From: Silene conica
Lineage: Eukaryota > Streptophyta > Magnoliopsida > Caryophyllales > Caryophyllaceae
Direction: 5' to 3'
DNA: 64,000 nt
Assembly (NCBI GenBank): GCA_029255685.2
Contig: CM055316.2
Coordinates: 79,482,861 to 79,546,860, forward strand
The notes beneath the pieces are model-generated. The model was not told the DNA's origin, made no database searches, and saw only the letters and a list, made by a program, of their open reading frames with translations. The position numbers and the translations under genes are program-made. This document shows positions 1 through 10,519 of this stretch, in pieces (position 1 is the first letter of the stretch; each line of letters opens with the position of its first letter).

Positions 1-192
1 ACATTAATAATGTAGGATCGGATTGTATAATTGTAGGATCGTAGGATCGTAGGATCGGGTTAAGATTCTACTCTGGACAAAATTTGACGCAAGTTGAATC
101 TTAAGATCCTACAAATTTAAGATACTACCTAGGATCAGGATCGTCACCACTTTTAAGATCCTACGATCCGGATCAGGGGTTTAATAGCAATG
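1..192. mobile_element. GATC-rich MITE, copy 1 (cut by window edge)
   Basis: The sequence is rich in GTAGGATCGTAGGATC and its complement TAAGATCCTACGATCC, and matches the right half of the elements at 8820-9232 and 35601-36040. It sits in the intron before the mature-peptide exon of gene A, at the same place as the copy in gene D, so it was inserted before the two blocks separated. Its left end lies outside the window. Confidence 0.7.
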
Positions 193-513
193 GATATAAC
201 CATATTAGAATTAAAACAATCCATTTTATAATAAATTTGAATGCATGATAGAGCGTAAGTTTGAAGTTTTCTCATCTTTGTATTAATTGAATAAACTTGA
301 TTTATATTAAGATCGTTAAATCCATCCTAAATATAACACGGATCAAATAATATTCATACATAAGCAGATGACAATAATATATTGAGTACCATTCTTTACT
401 GTCCATTATGTTTTGTTTCATTTATCTATTCGACTCGACTCGTTTATTTATTTTTATTTATTTTATTTCTTGTTTGAAATATATATTTATGTAGTTTAAC
501 TTGTATGTTGCAG

Positions 514-692
514 CCGATGAGGCAGTGACGTGTTGTAATGACAACCACATCGGGGAGTGTGTTCCAGGTACAGATGATGAACAATGTGCTGATTTATGTC
601 GTCAAAGTGGATGCCCTAAACCTCAAGGTGGTCGTTGCAAGATTTATGAATGGAAATCTCCTCCAAATCACTATTGCCATTGTTTTTGTTAA
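514..692 (+). CDS. Defensin-like peptide A, mature-peptide exon only
   Basis: This is the 179-nt last exon of a secreted cysteine-rich peptide. It begins after a TTGCAG acceptor and ends at TAA (690-692). The encoded mature peptide has ten cysteines, with a CxxxC pair (CADLC) and a C-terminal CHCFC that fit a cysteine-stabilised alpha-beta (defensin-like) fold. The signal-peptide exon should lie upstream of the window; an ATG at 501 that gives an apparent ORF is intron read-through. The nearest relative is gene D: the exons differ at six silent sites and one replacement (GCA to ACA, Ala to Thr). The biological role (antimicrobial, signalling or reproductive) cannot be told from sequence. Confidence 0.82.
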
Positions 693-1559
693 TTATTTTA
701 TTAATTAATCTTGTTATTTTGGCGGTTATAATTATTACTTCTTATTTAGTCTCGTAATCTCATGTAATAAGTCATTTTATTATATTCTTATATAGACCTT
801 TGTTATCAAGGTATTATATATAGATGATAAAAGTATCACAAGTTTTATGGGTTTGTTATTTCAATTCGACGAATTCAATTTTTATTCATCTAATCTAATA
901 TAATAAAACAAGGTTTGAAATATTATAAAATGTCATAATAAAATTACCCATACATATTTGATTATATTATATACCATTAATCAAGAAGCTATTTTATTTG
1001 TTGCGAAAATTAGCGCTTATATAAATAAATAGAGTAATGAAAACGATAATTTTGTTGGACCGCGGCCTACTCCTCAGTAATTTCACTATAAAAATTAACC
1101 AAGTGAATTTAGATAATAACCTTACACAAAACTCATCATATTTTATTATTTCTTTCACACTGGTTTATTTTCTCTTAATACAATTTTCACTTCTATTTTC
1201 ACTAAACTCGGTCTTCTAAAAATTTCTATCTTATTCATATATTTCGTTCTTAGGTAGCTTCATAATTATTGCTTTCTCTGTCTTGATAAATTGTTATCTA
1301 TTGGAGTATGTTCTTTTTGGGAGAATGATTTCCGACGTAGATAATAATTGATTGAGACCGAGGGACTGAATACATAAAACCAACCCACGTGCATTATTCA
1401 ACATTAATTTGACCTAACCAAGTGCTCTAAGTCTAGTGGAGATCCGGGTTCCCAAAACATCCAAATGATGGACTGCGAGGTCTTGGGTTCGAATATCTCT
1501 AAATGATGAGACTTGGACACATGTCTTTCAGTGAAGGGTAACCCCGTAAATTAACATTA
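693..1559. other. AT-rich 3' flank of gene A
   Basis: No gene is seen. About 500 bp after gene A align with the sequence after gene D (from 9609), which supports block duplication. Near 1420-1530 there is a tRNA-like stretch with a B-box-like GGGTTCGAAT, probably a SINE remnant. Confidence 0.5.
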
Positions 1560-2084
1560 TATAGTACGTGGTGGTTAGCATGCTACTTAAGGCCTCCGTC
1601 AAGGTGACCCCGCCCTCTCTCCTTATCAGTTTATCCTCTGCATGAGTCCTCTCCTAGGCCCCTCCGCCGCGTAATTAGTCTACTAAGATCAACTTTGACG
1701 CGACTTTTTCTCCCTCCTCCTATGCCGGTCTTGGTTGTGTCTACCGTTGTTGGTCAGGTTTTTGGATTAGAGATTGGTCTTCTAGAATTTTAACCCACAA
1801 TAACCCTTTCATTGTCGAGCTTCTTACGATTAAGAGGGTCTCCTTTTCGTGGTTAACAACCTAGCTTAGAAATTTTATTACTAGTCCGGATTGTTTCCTT
1901 GCCGTTAATGTCATATTAGTTCATGATAGTACTTGTGGACTGTATACTGATATTGTTTTGAAGTGCAGCCGTGCAGGGAACAGCTAAAAGCCTCACCTGC
2001 CGTGAAACTCATCTTTAAAAGGGGACATACTAACCGTATTGCGGATGCCACATCCATGTTTGCGCTAAAAGATACAAACTTAGC
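1560..2084 (+). mobile_element. Degenerate LINE fragment (RT + RNase H), block 1
   Basis: Short conceptual stretches resemble plant LINE reverse transcriptase (the GLRQGD-type motif region near 1590) and a LINE-type RNase H tail (a TNRIADA motif near 2030). The frame is broken repeatedly. It is the same fragment as at 10520-11069 in block 2, with additional decay. Confidence 0.55.
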
Positions 2085-2706
2085 TTTTATAGTTTTGTGG
2101 GTAGATGAAACAAAATATTCTCTCTTCAATTCTCTCTCTCAAAAAAAAACCTAAACCCTAATTCAACCTCTTGGGGGCTGCCGTCTACCTTTTTTTGATG
2201 GAGGTAAGCCCCAAATTTTCCGTTTCGTTCTTCTTTAATATTTTACGCTAATAACCTCTTGCGTCTCCTTTATTGGAGACTTGTTCTCACCTTTGTGTGA
2301 GTTTTGTCCTCACCTTTTGGTGAGATTTTCCCCTCTATTTGAGAGGTTCAAGTATTAAGTGGAAGATCGGCGCCTTCATTGTTGATCCTATGGAGATAAA
2401 ACTGCTGTCAGATTGCTCGTTACAAACTTTTTGGTCAAAATAACTTGATTCTTGTCAATGCTTTAGAAAATTTGGAGACCGGCCCTCTTGTGAAAAGTCG
2501 TAGAAGGCGAGATGTTAGAGAATGTGCAGAAGCGTCTCATGAGCCCATCAAGTTTAGAAAATTTTTGTTGATCGAAAATGTAGTTTATTTGATTTTAATC
2601 GTTTTGTGTCCTGTCATTCTTGACATATGTTGTAACTACCATGAGACTTTTGATTAATGAAACGATTTTTCCCTTAAAAAAAAAAAGAAGTTTTTATAGT
2701 TTTGTG
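2085..2706 (+). mobile_element. Retroposed non-LTR insert with 15-bp TSD
   Basis: About 592 bp (2100-2691) end in an A-rich tail and are flanked by the 15-bp repeat TTTTATAGTTTTGTG at 2085-2099 and 2692-2706. Block 2 has one copy of this target near 11070-11084 and no insert, an exact empty site. The insert has no convincing ORF. Its final part (a T-rich stretch, then TTAAAA) looks like a plant L1 3' UTR, so it may be an internally deleted LINE derivative; a SINE is the alternative. Confidence 0.75.
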
Positions 2707-2889
2707 ACACTCTGTTTCTAATGATAATGTTCTTATCTTCCAAAAATAAAAATAAATTAATATGATACTCAATTCTAATCATCAGAATAATTAATATATT
2801 AGGATTAAAAATCAACAATTTAACACTTTTTTCTGTTTGCCATACATTTTGTTGCCTATTCATGGCCTAATAAGTCAATGACATACTAT

Positions 2890-2995
2890 TATAAATATCA
2901 CATTAAATTTAAAAGATCATGCACTCCAAATATTATAATTTTTTTTATAATAGTTGGAACTTTGAATCATACATCTAATAAATTGCTGAAGCAAG
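2890..2995 (+). promoter_or_regulatory. Gene B TATA box and leader exon
   Basis: TATAAATA at 2890-2897 is followed by a leader that ends GCAAG before a GT donor at 2996. A matching acceptor (TTGTCCAG, ending 3511) lies 31 bp before the start codon, giving a 5'-UTR intron of 516 bp. The arrangement recurs in every complete family member, which is the main support for it; the transcription start is inferred. Confidence 0.6.
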
Positions 2996-3542
2996 GTTTG
3001 TATTAGTACTTCATCCTAAAGTTTTACGGTTTTTTTAAAATGTGCTCTAAGGATACATGTTAAGAAAAACTTTAAATGTAAAGTATTATGATAAATATCA
3101 TGGTAAATTGAAATAATAAAGCACTTTATCAGATTTCAATGCGATATTTATTGTCAAACTTTTCATTTACGTCTTCTTAACATTTTAGTTAAATTGATTA
3201 TAGTAGGTTTTTATATTATACTCGTGAATCGTGATCTTTAGTTCATAACAGAGATTAAACCTAGAGGTGATTAAAATGAGGGCTTGAGCCGGATTCCCCT
3301 TAAATTTTTGACCATGGACAAGTGGGTTAGTGAGTTGGAATGCGTTAGTGGATCAAATTGTAATTTTCTTAAAATCTTTTGTTTATATTTGCTTAATTAT
3401 TTTGATTTATGGGTTAAATGAGTCGGATTTAATAGATAAGACGCTATATAATAATGTTGATGAGAAGGCCAATAGTCAATAGACTAAATTGTATTTTTGT
3501 TTGTTGTCCAGATCAAATCAAGATCACTTTGTAGAAATAAAT

Positions 3543-4589
3543 ATGGGAAAAGTACATGTGATCATCTTTGTGCTCTTTGCAACCTTTTTGATTTGTTCAG
3601 GTTTGATCTCGGTTATTAATTTACCTATTTTATTTTAAAATATTTTATTATTTTATTTTATATTATTTAGAATGTTTTGTATGGCTAAATAGAACATCCA
3701 TAAGCATTACGATGTACTTGACGATTAATGAACATAATTACAAATGGTCTCCTCCTCTCTTCTTAATAATTGTGTAAACATAAAAGTTAAGTTAAAGTAT
3801 AATTTTTGTAAAGGATATTATTCATTTACTTTGTAGTTAATAACCTAGCTAGCTATTGAGACTTGAGTCATATGTAAGATTAGGATATTAAGGTAAAAAA
3901 AAGTTTGAAGTTTTCTCACATTTGTAGTATAGAAATTACCTTGAGATGCCTCTACAATTTTAAAAGATTTGTATATTATAATCTCGTGTACATTATTAAG
4001 AAACACATTCACAATTCTAAAAAAGTATTGATCTCGTATTATCTAAAGTCAATTTTTACTGATCTACTAAATACAGAAAAAAAATGTATTCGTATTCTGA
4101 AAAGCTAACATATTACAAATTACAAATACATGTGCTACGGATTAGTATATATAACTCCCTTCCCAATCAATTGTTTACGAATATAATTTAATTCATTTTT
4201 TTAGAAACAGTATTTGTATAGTTTAAAGGATGACGACGACCTTAGTTATACTAGAAGGTGACATAAATCGTCAATTTTTCATACTATATTGAAAATTATC
4301 ACTTGTTCCCTTTAATTCAATAATATTGAGTTTTAAATATTCAGCCACGAAATTAACCTTTTATTATTTTACTTCAAGATCTGTCACCGATCTAATTAAA
4401 CCATTTGCAGCTGATGAGGCAATGAAGTGTTGTAATGACAACCACATAGGGGAGTGTATACCTGGAAAAGATGATAACCGCTGTGCTGATTTATGTCAAC
4501 AAAGTGGATGCCCTAATCCTCAAGGTGGTCATTGTAAAGTCCTCCAAGGGAAATCTCCTCCCAACCATTTTTGCCATTGTTTTTGTTGA
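3543..4589 (+). CDS. Secreted defensin-like peptide B
   Basis: Two coding exons, 3543-3600 and 4411-4589, join in phase 1 to give 78 residues. Exon 1 encodes a typical signal peptide (MGKVHV, then a hydrophobic core); cleavage is expected near the exon junction, leaving a mature peptide of about 58 residues that starts around DEAMKCC. The mature part has ten cysteines, the CADLC pair and CHCFC at the C terminus, which points to a CS-alpha-beta fold with up to five disulfides. Its mature exon differs from that of gene E by one silent base, so both encode the same peptide. Secretion is inferred. No function beyond 'defensin-like' can be claimed. Confidence 0.87.
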
Positions 4590-5490
4590 TAAATTATTTA
4601 ATCATATTATTTTCACATTTATAACTATTTTATTTTACCTCTCAATTATTTGTTTAACCTTTGAAATTGTCGCGAGGGGTATTATTGTAATTTACAAATC
4701 TATTGTATAAATTTATAAATAATATTAAAAGGCATATTAATGGCTTAATTAACAAATATTTATTTCACATCATTTTCTAGCTAATTATGATGTCACCTCA
4801 TCATAGGGCAGTGAATAATCCGAGCCTGCTTGTCGAGCTTACGAAATTAGCTCAATCAAAGCTCAGCTAAATTCGAGCTTGCATTAGATTATAAATTTGT
4901 AAAGGAATTTTCATATTATATCAATCAATTATATTAAAATTAGTAAAAGTATTAAAAATATTCTAAAAACTATGTTAATAAATTATTTAAATACTTTTAA
5001 AATCTGCTAATTATTTAATGTACAAAAATTTAAATATAAATTGATTTAATTATATAATTATGCTAAAATTAGATATTGGGTAAGATTTTACTTTCTATTG
5101 TTTCTTCACACCACCTTATTTTCCCTTATACTTTTTTCTTCTTCTAATATACTCTGTATTAAATAAACTCGATCTTCTAAAAACTTCTATCTTATTTATG
5201 TACAAGTACATCAATTTGAATGTAACTTCAAAATTATTTCTTTTATCTTGATTAATTGCTATTTATTATTTTTTTATAAGGGATTTTTAAACGTAGATAG
5301 ATAACAATTGATTGAGACATGCGTACACAAACAATTACTCAAGTCAACATTACTTGAAGTTACCGAAAACAATTTATTCCTCTTAAATGATTCATGTATA
5401 AAACGTACACAAATAAATGAATCAAATTAATTTGAAACTCAATTTTAATTTTTGGGGTAATTAATATTAGGATTAAAAATCATGTATTAT
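4590..5490. other. Spacer between genes B and C
   Basis: No gene is seen. A GAGCTCG-type repeat around 4779-4900 (cgagctt, aaagctcagct) recurs at 13140-13260 and 16830-16985. The rest is AT-rich and aligns with the E-F spacer (12953-13855). Confidence 0.5.
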
Positions 5491-5596
5491 TATAAATATC
5501 ACCTTAAATTTACAAGATCATGTACTCCAAATATTATAGTTTTTCGATAATAAATAGTTTGAACTTAGAAGCGTTCGTCTAAATTACCGAAGCAAG
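5491..5596 (+). promoter_or_regulatory. Gene C TATA box and leader exon
   Basis: TATAAATA at 5491-5498 is followed by a leader ending GCAAG at 5596, before a GT donor. The acceptor TTGTCCAG ends at 6432, so the 5'-UTR intron is about 836 bp and contains a tRNA-like repeat. The layout matches genes B, E and F. Confidence 0.58.
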
Positions 5597-6029
5597 GTAT
5601 TTTATAGTTCATGGTAAAAATTTTTTTACAGTTTTTCTAAAATGTGCTTTAAAAGCACGCGTTAATAAGTTTTAAATGAAAAGTGTTATGATAAATCATA
5701 AAATATCATGGTAAATTGAAATAATAAGCACTTTAAAAGATTTCAATCCCTTATTCATTGTAAACTTTTCATTTACGTCTTCTTAACGAATTTTCTTAGG
5801 GCACATTTTAGAGAATAGTAGATTTTCTTATTATACAAAATTTTAAGAGAGACAATCTCTTATTAATATTTGTATGAGACCCCTCTCATTATAGGTAATT
5901 ATCTTTTTTATTTTTATTTTATCTTTTTTATTTCAATTATTTTTTAGTGTATTTGGTGCTTGTCTCGTATTAATGTAGTAAGAGACAGACCCTTAATTGT
6001 TTGGCCACAGTGTTAGAATATAAAATTAC

Positions 6030-6290
6030 GAATCAACGAACTCCAACCATCGGCTTAAGCTTTTGATTGAGTTGGTTTTTTGACATGGTATCAGAGCCAT
6101 GTGACCAAAGGTCACGGGTTCGACTCCCACACCCCCTCCATTCTAAAGTGGATAATCGAAACAGGCAAGGGAATCCCGCCCGCACCACACTTCAAGCCCA
6201 AAAAAAAGGGCCTTCGTGTGAGGGGAAGTGCTGCCATCGGCTTAAACTTTTGGTTGAGTTGGTTTCTTGACACAAATCTTTGTAATTTTC
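6030..6290 (+). repeat. tRNA-like SINE-type repeat in the leader intron of C
   Basis: TGGTATCAGAGCC resembles a pol III A box and GGTTCGACTCC a B box, 25-30 bp apart (about 6088-6130). The unit is followed by a short repeat of its own first part (aaccatcggcttaa-like), and it recurs at 14390-14700. It does not fold as an intact tRNA, so a tRNA-derived repeat is more likely than a tRNA gene. Confidence 0.5.
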
Positions 6291-6461
6291 TCAAAATACT
6301 TTATTTATATTTGCGTAATTATCTTAATTAGTGATTGGAATGAGTCGGGTTTAATGGATGAACGGTAAAACTAATGTAATAATGTTGATCAGAAGACCAA
6401 TAGACTAAATTATTTTTTTGTTTGTTGTCCAGAGCAAATCAAGATCACTTTGTAGAAAAAT

Positions 6462-7573
6462 ATGGGGAAATTAAATGTAATCATATTTGTACTCCTTGCA
6501 ACCCTTTTGCTTTGTTCAGGTTTGCATGCATTTCTAATTCTCTTGCTTTTGAGTTTAATATCTGATCTCCCGATTATTTATTTACCTAAATTATTTTAAA
6601 ATAGATCATTTATTTATTTAACTTTTTTATATCAGACCTGTTTTTTATGGGTCAAATCACTTGCTAAGGTTAAGCCCAAAATTTAAAAAGTAATTTGAAA
6701 GAGTTGTATGTTATCTCAAGTACACTATTAGAAAACATTATTCACAATCCTAAAAAGTATTAATTTCGTTTTATCTAGGATAAATTTTTACTGGTCTATT
6801 AATACAAATAAAAAATTACGAGTTAAGGGTAGGATTAGTACCCGAACTTTACTTTTTTTTTTTACAGTTAAGTAACTGAACATTCCAAATTTACGCTTAA
6901 GTGACTCAAACTTAACACTGTTAAATTTTTGATGTTAAAAAAAATGTAATACATGACTTCTAGATGATTGTTGCTCTCCAAATTGGGTCATCCGAAAATA
7001 ATTATTCGTTGTTTTGTGAAGCGTGTTTTTTTTAACAGTAATTTGATATAACAGTTTTTTGCGAGTTCTAAGACCAAGATTGCCGCCTATACTCCAATAT
7101 GCTTTGTTATAAGTAGATTTAACATTAAAAAGTTAATGGTGTTAAATTTGAGTCACTTAACCATAAAGTTAGAACGTTCAGTCACTTACCAGTAAAAAAA
7201 CCAAGTTCAAGTACTAATCTTACCCTTAACTCAAAAAATTACTCGTTTTTATCTGAGTTTTAAATATTCAACCACGAAATTACCCCTTTATTATTTGACC
7301 CATCTTACGCTTAAGATGGATAATCACGGTTTGAAATGAGAATTTATGTTTTACTCCAAAATTGTCACTGATTTATTAGTTAAACCTTTTGCAGCTGGTA
7401 AGGCATTGAAATGTTGTAATGACAACCACATAGGGGAGTGTATACCTGGAAAAGATGATAACCGTTGTGCTGATTTATGTCAACAAAGTGGATGCCCTAA
7501 TCCTCAAGGTGGTCATTGTAAAGTCCTCCAAGGAAAATCTCCTCCCAACCATTTTTGTCATTGCCTTTGTTAA
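6462..7573 (+). CDS. Secreted defensin-like peptide C
   Basis: Exons 6462-6519 and 7395-7573 join in phase 1 to encode 78 residues. The signal peptide starts MGKLNV and has a longer leucine run than that of gene B. The mature peptide begins near GKALKCC and ends CHCLC, with the same ten-cysteine framework as B. The middle of the exon is almost identical to B at the DNA level. Its block-2 partner is gene F, from which the mature exon differs by one replacement (Lys in C, Glu in F) and one silent base. The coding intron (6520-7394) carries a 413-bp inverted-repeat transposon. An upstream ATG at 7346 is intron sequence. Confidence 0.87.
6810..7242. mobile_element. MULE-type MITE with 10-bp TSD in gene C intron
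   Basis: The element (6820-7232) starts GAGTTAAGGG and ends in its exact complement CCCTTAACTC. Arms of about 110 bp are imperfectly complementary. AAAAAATTAC flanks it at 6810-6819 and 7233-7242. A 9-10-bp duplication and long terminal inverted repeats are typical of Mutator-like elements. No transposase is present. Confidence 0.8.
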
Positions 7574-8310
7574 TTATTCTTGTTACTAGTTTAATCTCGT
7601 GAAAAAATTACACGGATTATTTTTGAAATTATGATATACAAATTTTGTTCTTATTTAAATAAATATTTGATATATTTTTGCATTTTTGATATACCTAAGA
7701 GATTTATCATATCACCGAATATTGTAGACTCAATAACTTAATTGAAATTAAAATTAAATTCTTCTAAAGCAGAGAAAAGATGACTCTTTGAAATTTACGG
7801 GGTTTAAAAAACTCATATATATATATAGAAGGTTGTTACGTAAACTCCAATATGCCTTGTTATAAGTAAATTTAACATCAAAAAGTTAACGGTGTTAAGT
7901 TTGAGTCACTTAACCATAAACTTAAAACTTTTAGTCACTTAATTGTATAAAAAACAAAATTCAAATACTAATCTTACCCTTAAACTCAAATTCACAATGA
8001 TAAAAACATTCCCAGATTTCATACCAATTTGGTTCTTTCCATAAATAAAACTCCCCATATAAACAAACATATGCAAAAACTCAGCTCTTACGAAAATATT
8101 CCTTTTTTTATGTAAATCGGAACCCACCGGCGACAACAAAGGATAATTACTTGATGTTCCACAATTAGGAAAGTTTACTGCGCGAAAACAAAACAACCAT
8201 GCATAACATAACATAACATGATAACATACATTAACATGGAAAGTTTACTACGTACTCGTATTTGCATTACTTGCCATAAATTATTTTGCCAAAAAAGTCG
8301 ACAAGTCAGT
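7574..8310. other. Spacer between C and D, block boundary
   Basis: No gene is seen. Similarity to the 3' flank of gene F runs to about 7832 and then stops. From 7833 to about 7985 there is a one-armed copy of the MITE at 6820-7232. From about 8030 the sequence resembles the upstream region of gene G (near 17830-18300). Confidence 0.55.
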
Positions 8311-8424
8311 TATATAAATAAGAACTTAATTTACAAGATCATGCACTCAAAATATTATACTAGCTTTCATAGTTTGAACTTTGAAAAATAATCAACAACA
8401 TCCAAGTAACTCGAAGCCTCGAAG
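8311..8424 (+). promoter_or_regulatory. Gene D TATA box and leader exon
   Basis: TATATAAATA at 8311-8320 is followed by a leader ending CGAAG at 8424, before a GTCAGT donor. The acceptor TTTGTAG ends at 8596, giving a short 172-bp 5'-UTR intron 10 bp before the ATG. This promoter type is shared with gene G and differs from B, C, E and F. Confidence 0.6.
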
Positions 8425-8606
8425 GTCAGTTATTTTGTACTCTCCGTCACAATCACAAAAAGAAGTACGAGTAATATTTCATTGTAAATTTTCTCATAAA
8501 AACGTTATTTTGTGTTTGTGAGATCGACCAAATTACTGTAATAATAATTTGAAAGTTTATGATTTATTGACTTTACTTTTTACCTTTTTTTTGTAGGAAA
8601 AAAAAC

Positions 8607-9608
8607 ATGGGAAAAGTTCATGTAATCATATGTGTGCTCCTTGCAACCCTTTTGATTTGTTCAGGTTTGTATGATTTTTTTTTATTTTACTTCGTAATTG
8701 AGCTTATATATTAAGTTTTTCTTTCATCTTATACAGAGTATATTATATTTGTATCGATTAATTATCTTGTATAAGGTGATTTTACGCAAAAATAATGTCA
8801 AACGGGTCATGGTATAACCAATGTTGTTAGGATTGCGATTCAGGATCGAATCGTAGAATCGTAAGATCCTACAAATTAAGTAATTTACATAATTCTGGTA
8901 TCAAATATGTTAAAATCTTGTGCTTAAATAACAAAACACTTTTATCTTAACACGTGCCTACTAATTATTCTCGTTTATACTCGATTTCTATCTTCATATC
9001 TAAAATTTTAGGAACTGAAAAAAATCAAATGTTAATAATGTAGGATCGGGTTGTATAATCGTAGGATCGTAGAGTTGGGTTAAAATTATACTCCGGAAAA
9101 ATTTGACGCAAGTAGAATCGTAAGATCCTACCAAATTAAGATAGTACCTAGGATCGGGATCGGTCACCACTTTTTCAATTGTAGGATCGTAATTAAGATC
9201 CTACGATCCCGATCGAGAGTTCAACAGCAATGGATATAACCATATTAGAATTAAAACAATCCATTTTATAATAAAATTGAATGCATGATAGGGCTTAAAA
9301 GTTTGAAGTTTTCTCGTCTTTGTATTAATTGTATAAACTTGATTTATATTAAGACCTCATGTCCATCCTAAATATAACACGAATTAAATAATATTCATAC
9401 ATTTATGTAGTTTAACTTGCATGTTGCAGCTGATGAGACAGTGACGTGTTGTAATGACAACCACATCGGGGAGTGTGTACCGGGAACAGATGATGAACAA
9501 TGTGCCGATTTATGTCGTCAAAGTGGATGCCCTAAACCTCAGGGTGGTCGTTGCAAGATTTATGAATGGAAATCTCCTCCAAATCACTATTGCCATTGTT
9601 TTTGTTAA
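8607..9608 (+). CDS. Secreted defensin-like peptide D
   Basis: Exons 8607-8664 and 9430-9608 join in phase 1 to encode 78 residues. The signal peptide begins MGKVHV and is followed by a mature peptide starting DETVTCC. That peptide has ten cysteines, the CADLC pair, a GGRC motif and the C-terminal CHCFC. It is acidic near the middle (GTDDEQC), where B, C, E and F have GKDDNRC, so the A/D and B/C/E/F types differ in charge. The coding intron carries the GATC-rich MITE (8820-9232). Partner of gene A in block 1. Confidence 0.88.
8820..9232. mobile_element. GATC-rich MITE, copy 2, in gene D intron
   Basis: About 413 bp with many GTAGGATC and GATCCTAC words. Imperfect inverted ends (ATGTTGTTAGG at the left, CAACAGCAATGG at the right) are flanked by TATAACCA on both sides, an 8-bp duplication as made by hAT elements. 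The matching intron of gene G (near 18842) has a single CATAACCATATTA and no insert. Confidence 0.72.
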
Positions 9609-10250
9609 TTACTTTATTAGTTAATCTTGTTATTTTCGCGAATATAATTATTATTTAGTCTCTAATCTAATGTAATAAGTCATTTTATTATGTTCTTATA
9701 TAAACCTTTGTCGTCAAGGTATTATATATAAATCATAAAAGTATCACAAATTTTATGACTTCGTTATTCGAATTCGACGAATTCAGTTTTTATTCATCTA
9801 ATCTAATATAATAAAACAAAGTTTGAAATATAATGAAGTGTTATTACTCATACATATTTGATCATATAAAATACCATAATCAAGAAGCTATTTTATTTAT
9901 TTGTTCTGAAAATTAGCACTTATCCGTTGCAAGAGAGACGTACAAATACAAATAAATAAAAACGATAATTTGTTGGACCGCGACCTACTCCTCAGTAATT
10001 TCACTATAAAAATTACCCAAGTGAATTTAGATAATAACCTTACACTAAACTCATATTTTATTATTTCTTCACACCGGTTTATTTTCCCTTAATACAATTT
10101 TCATTTCTATTTATATTAACTAAACTCGGTCTTCTAAAAATTTCTACCTTATTCATATATTTCGTTCTTATGTAGCTTCATAATTATTACTTTCTCTATC
10201 ATGATTAATTGTTATAACGAGGGAGGGGAACCTCGTAGATTGAGCTTACA
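9609..10250. other. AT-rich 3' flank of gene D
   Basis: No gene is seen. It aligns with the flank of gene A (693 onward), including the shared ctactcctcagtaatttcac stretch. Confidence 0.5.
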
Positions 10251-10500
10251 TGGTACGTGGTGATAGATGAACCATCTCAACCAAAACTTTAAGAGGTGAT
10301 GGTCAAGGCTCAACTATTACAAATATTCCTATTACGCTCCCTCACTCAAATGTCCGTTGGGATTTATTGAAGAGTGTGCTAGGTTTCCACTTCGTGTTTT
10401 TGAGAGGTTTTAAGGTTGCCGGCGGCCAGGATTCGAACCCGTGACCTCCGATCACACTGGCACTGATACCATGATAGATGAATCATCTCAACCAAAACGA
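10251..10500 (-). repeat. tRNA-like repeat beside the LINE fragment
   Basis: Read on the - strand, 10404-10470 contains TGGTATCAGTGCC and GGGTTCGAATCC at pol III A/B-box spacing. The short sequence agatgaaccatctcaacc occurs both before and after it (near 10260 and, with one change, 10470). It is related to the repeats at 6030-6290 and 14390-14700. No intact tRNA fold is evident. Confidence 0.45.
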
Positions 10501-10519
10501 TCTATCACAAATATTCCTA

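Noticed and set aside
501-513. ATG upstream of the gene A mature exon, giving a 63-codon ORF
   Set aside because: It lies in the intron before the CAG acceptor; the family uses a separate signal-peptide exon. The same applies to ATGs at 4326, 7346, 9417 and 15785.
6088-6140. tRNA gene suggested by A- and B-box-like sequence (also 10404-10470, 14445-14500, 17232-17310, 36925-36990)
   Set aside because: Acceptor stems do not pair and the copies are repeated; SINE-type or tRNA-derived repeats fit better.
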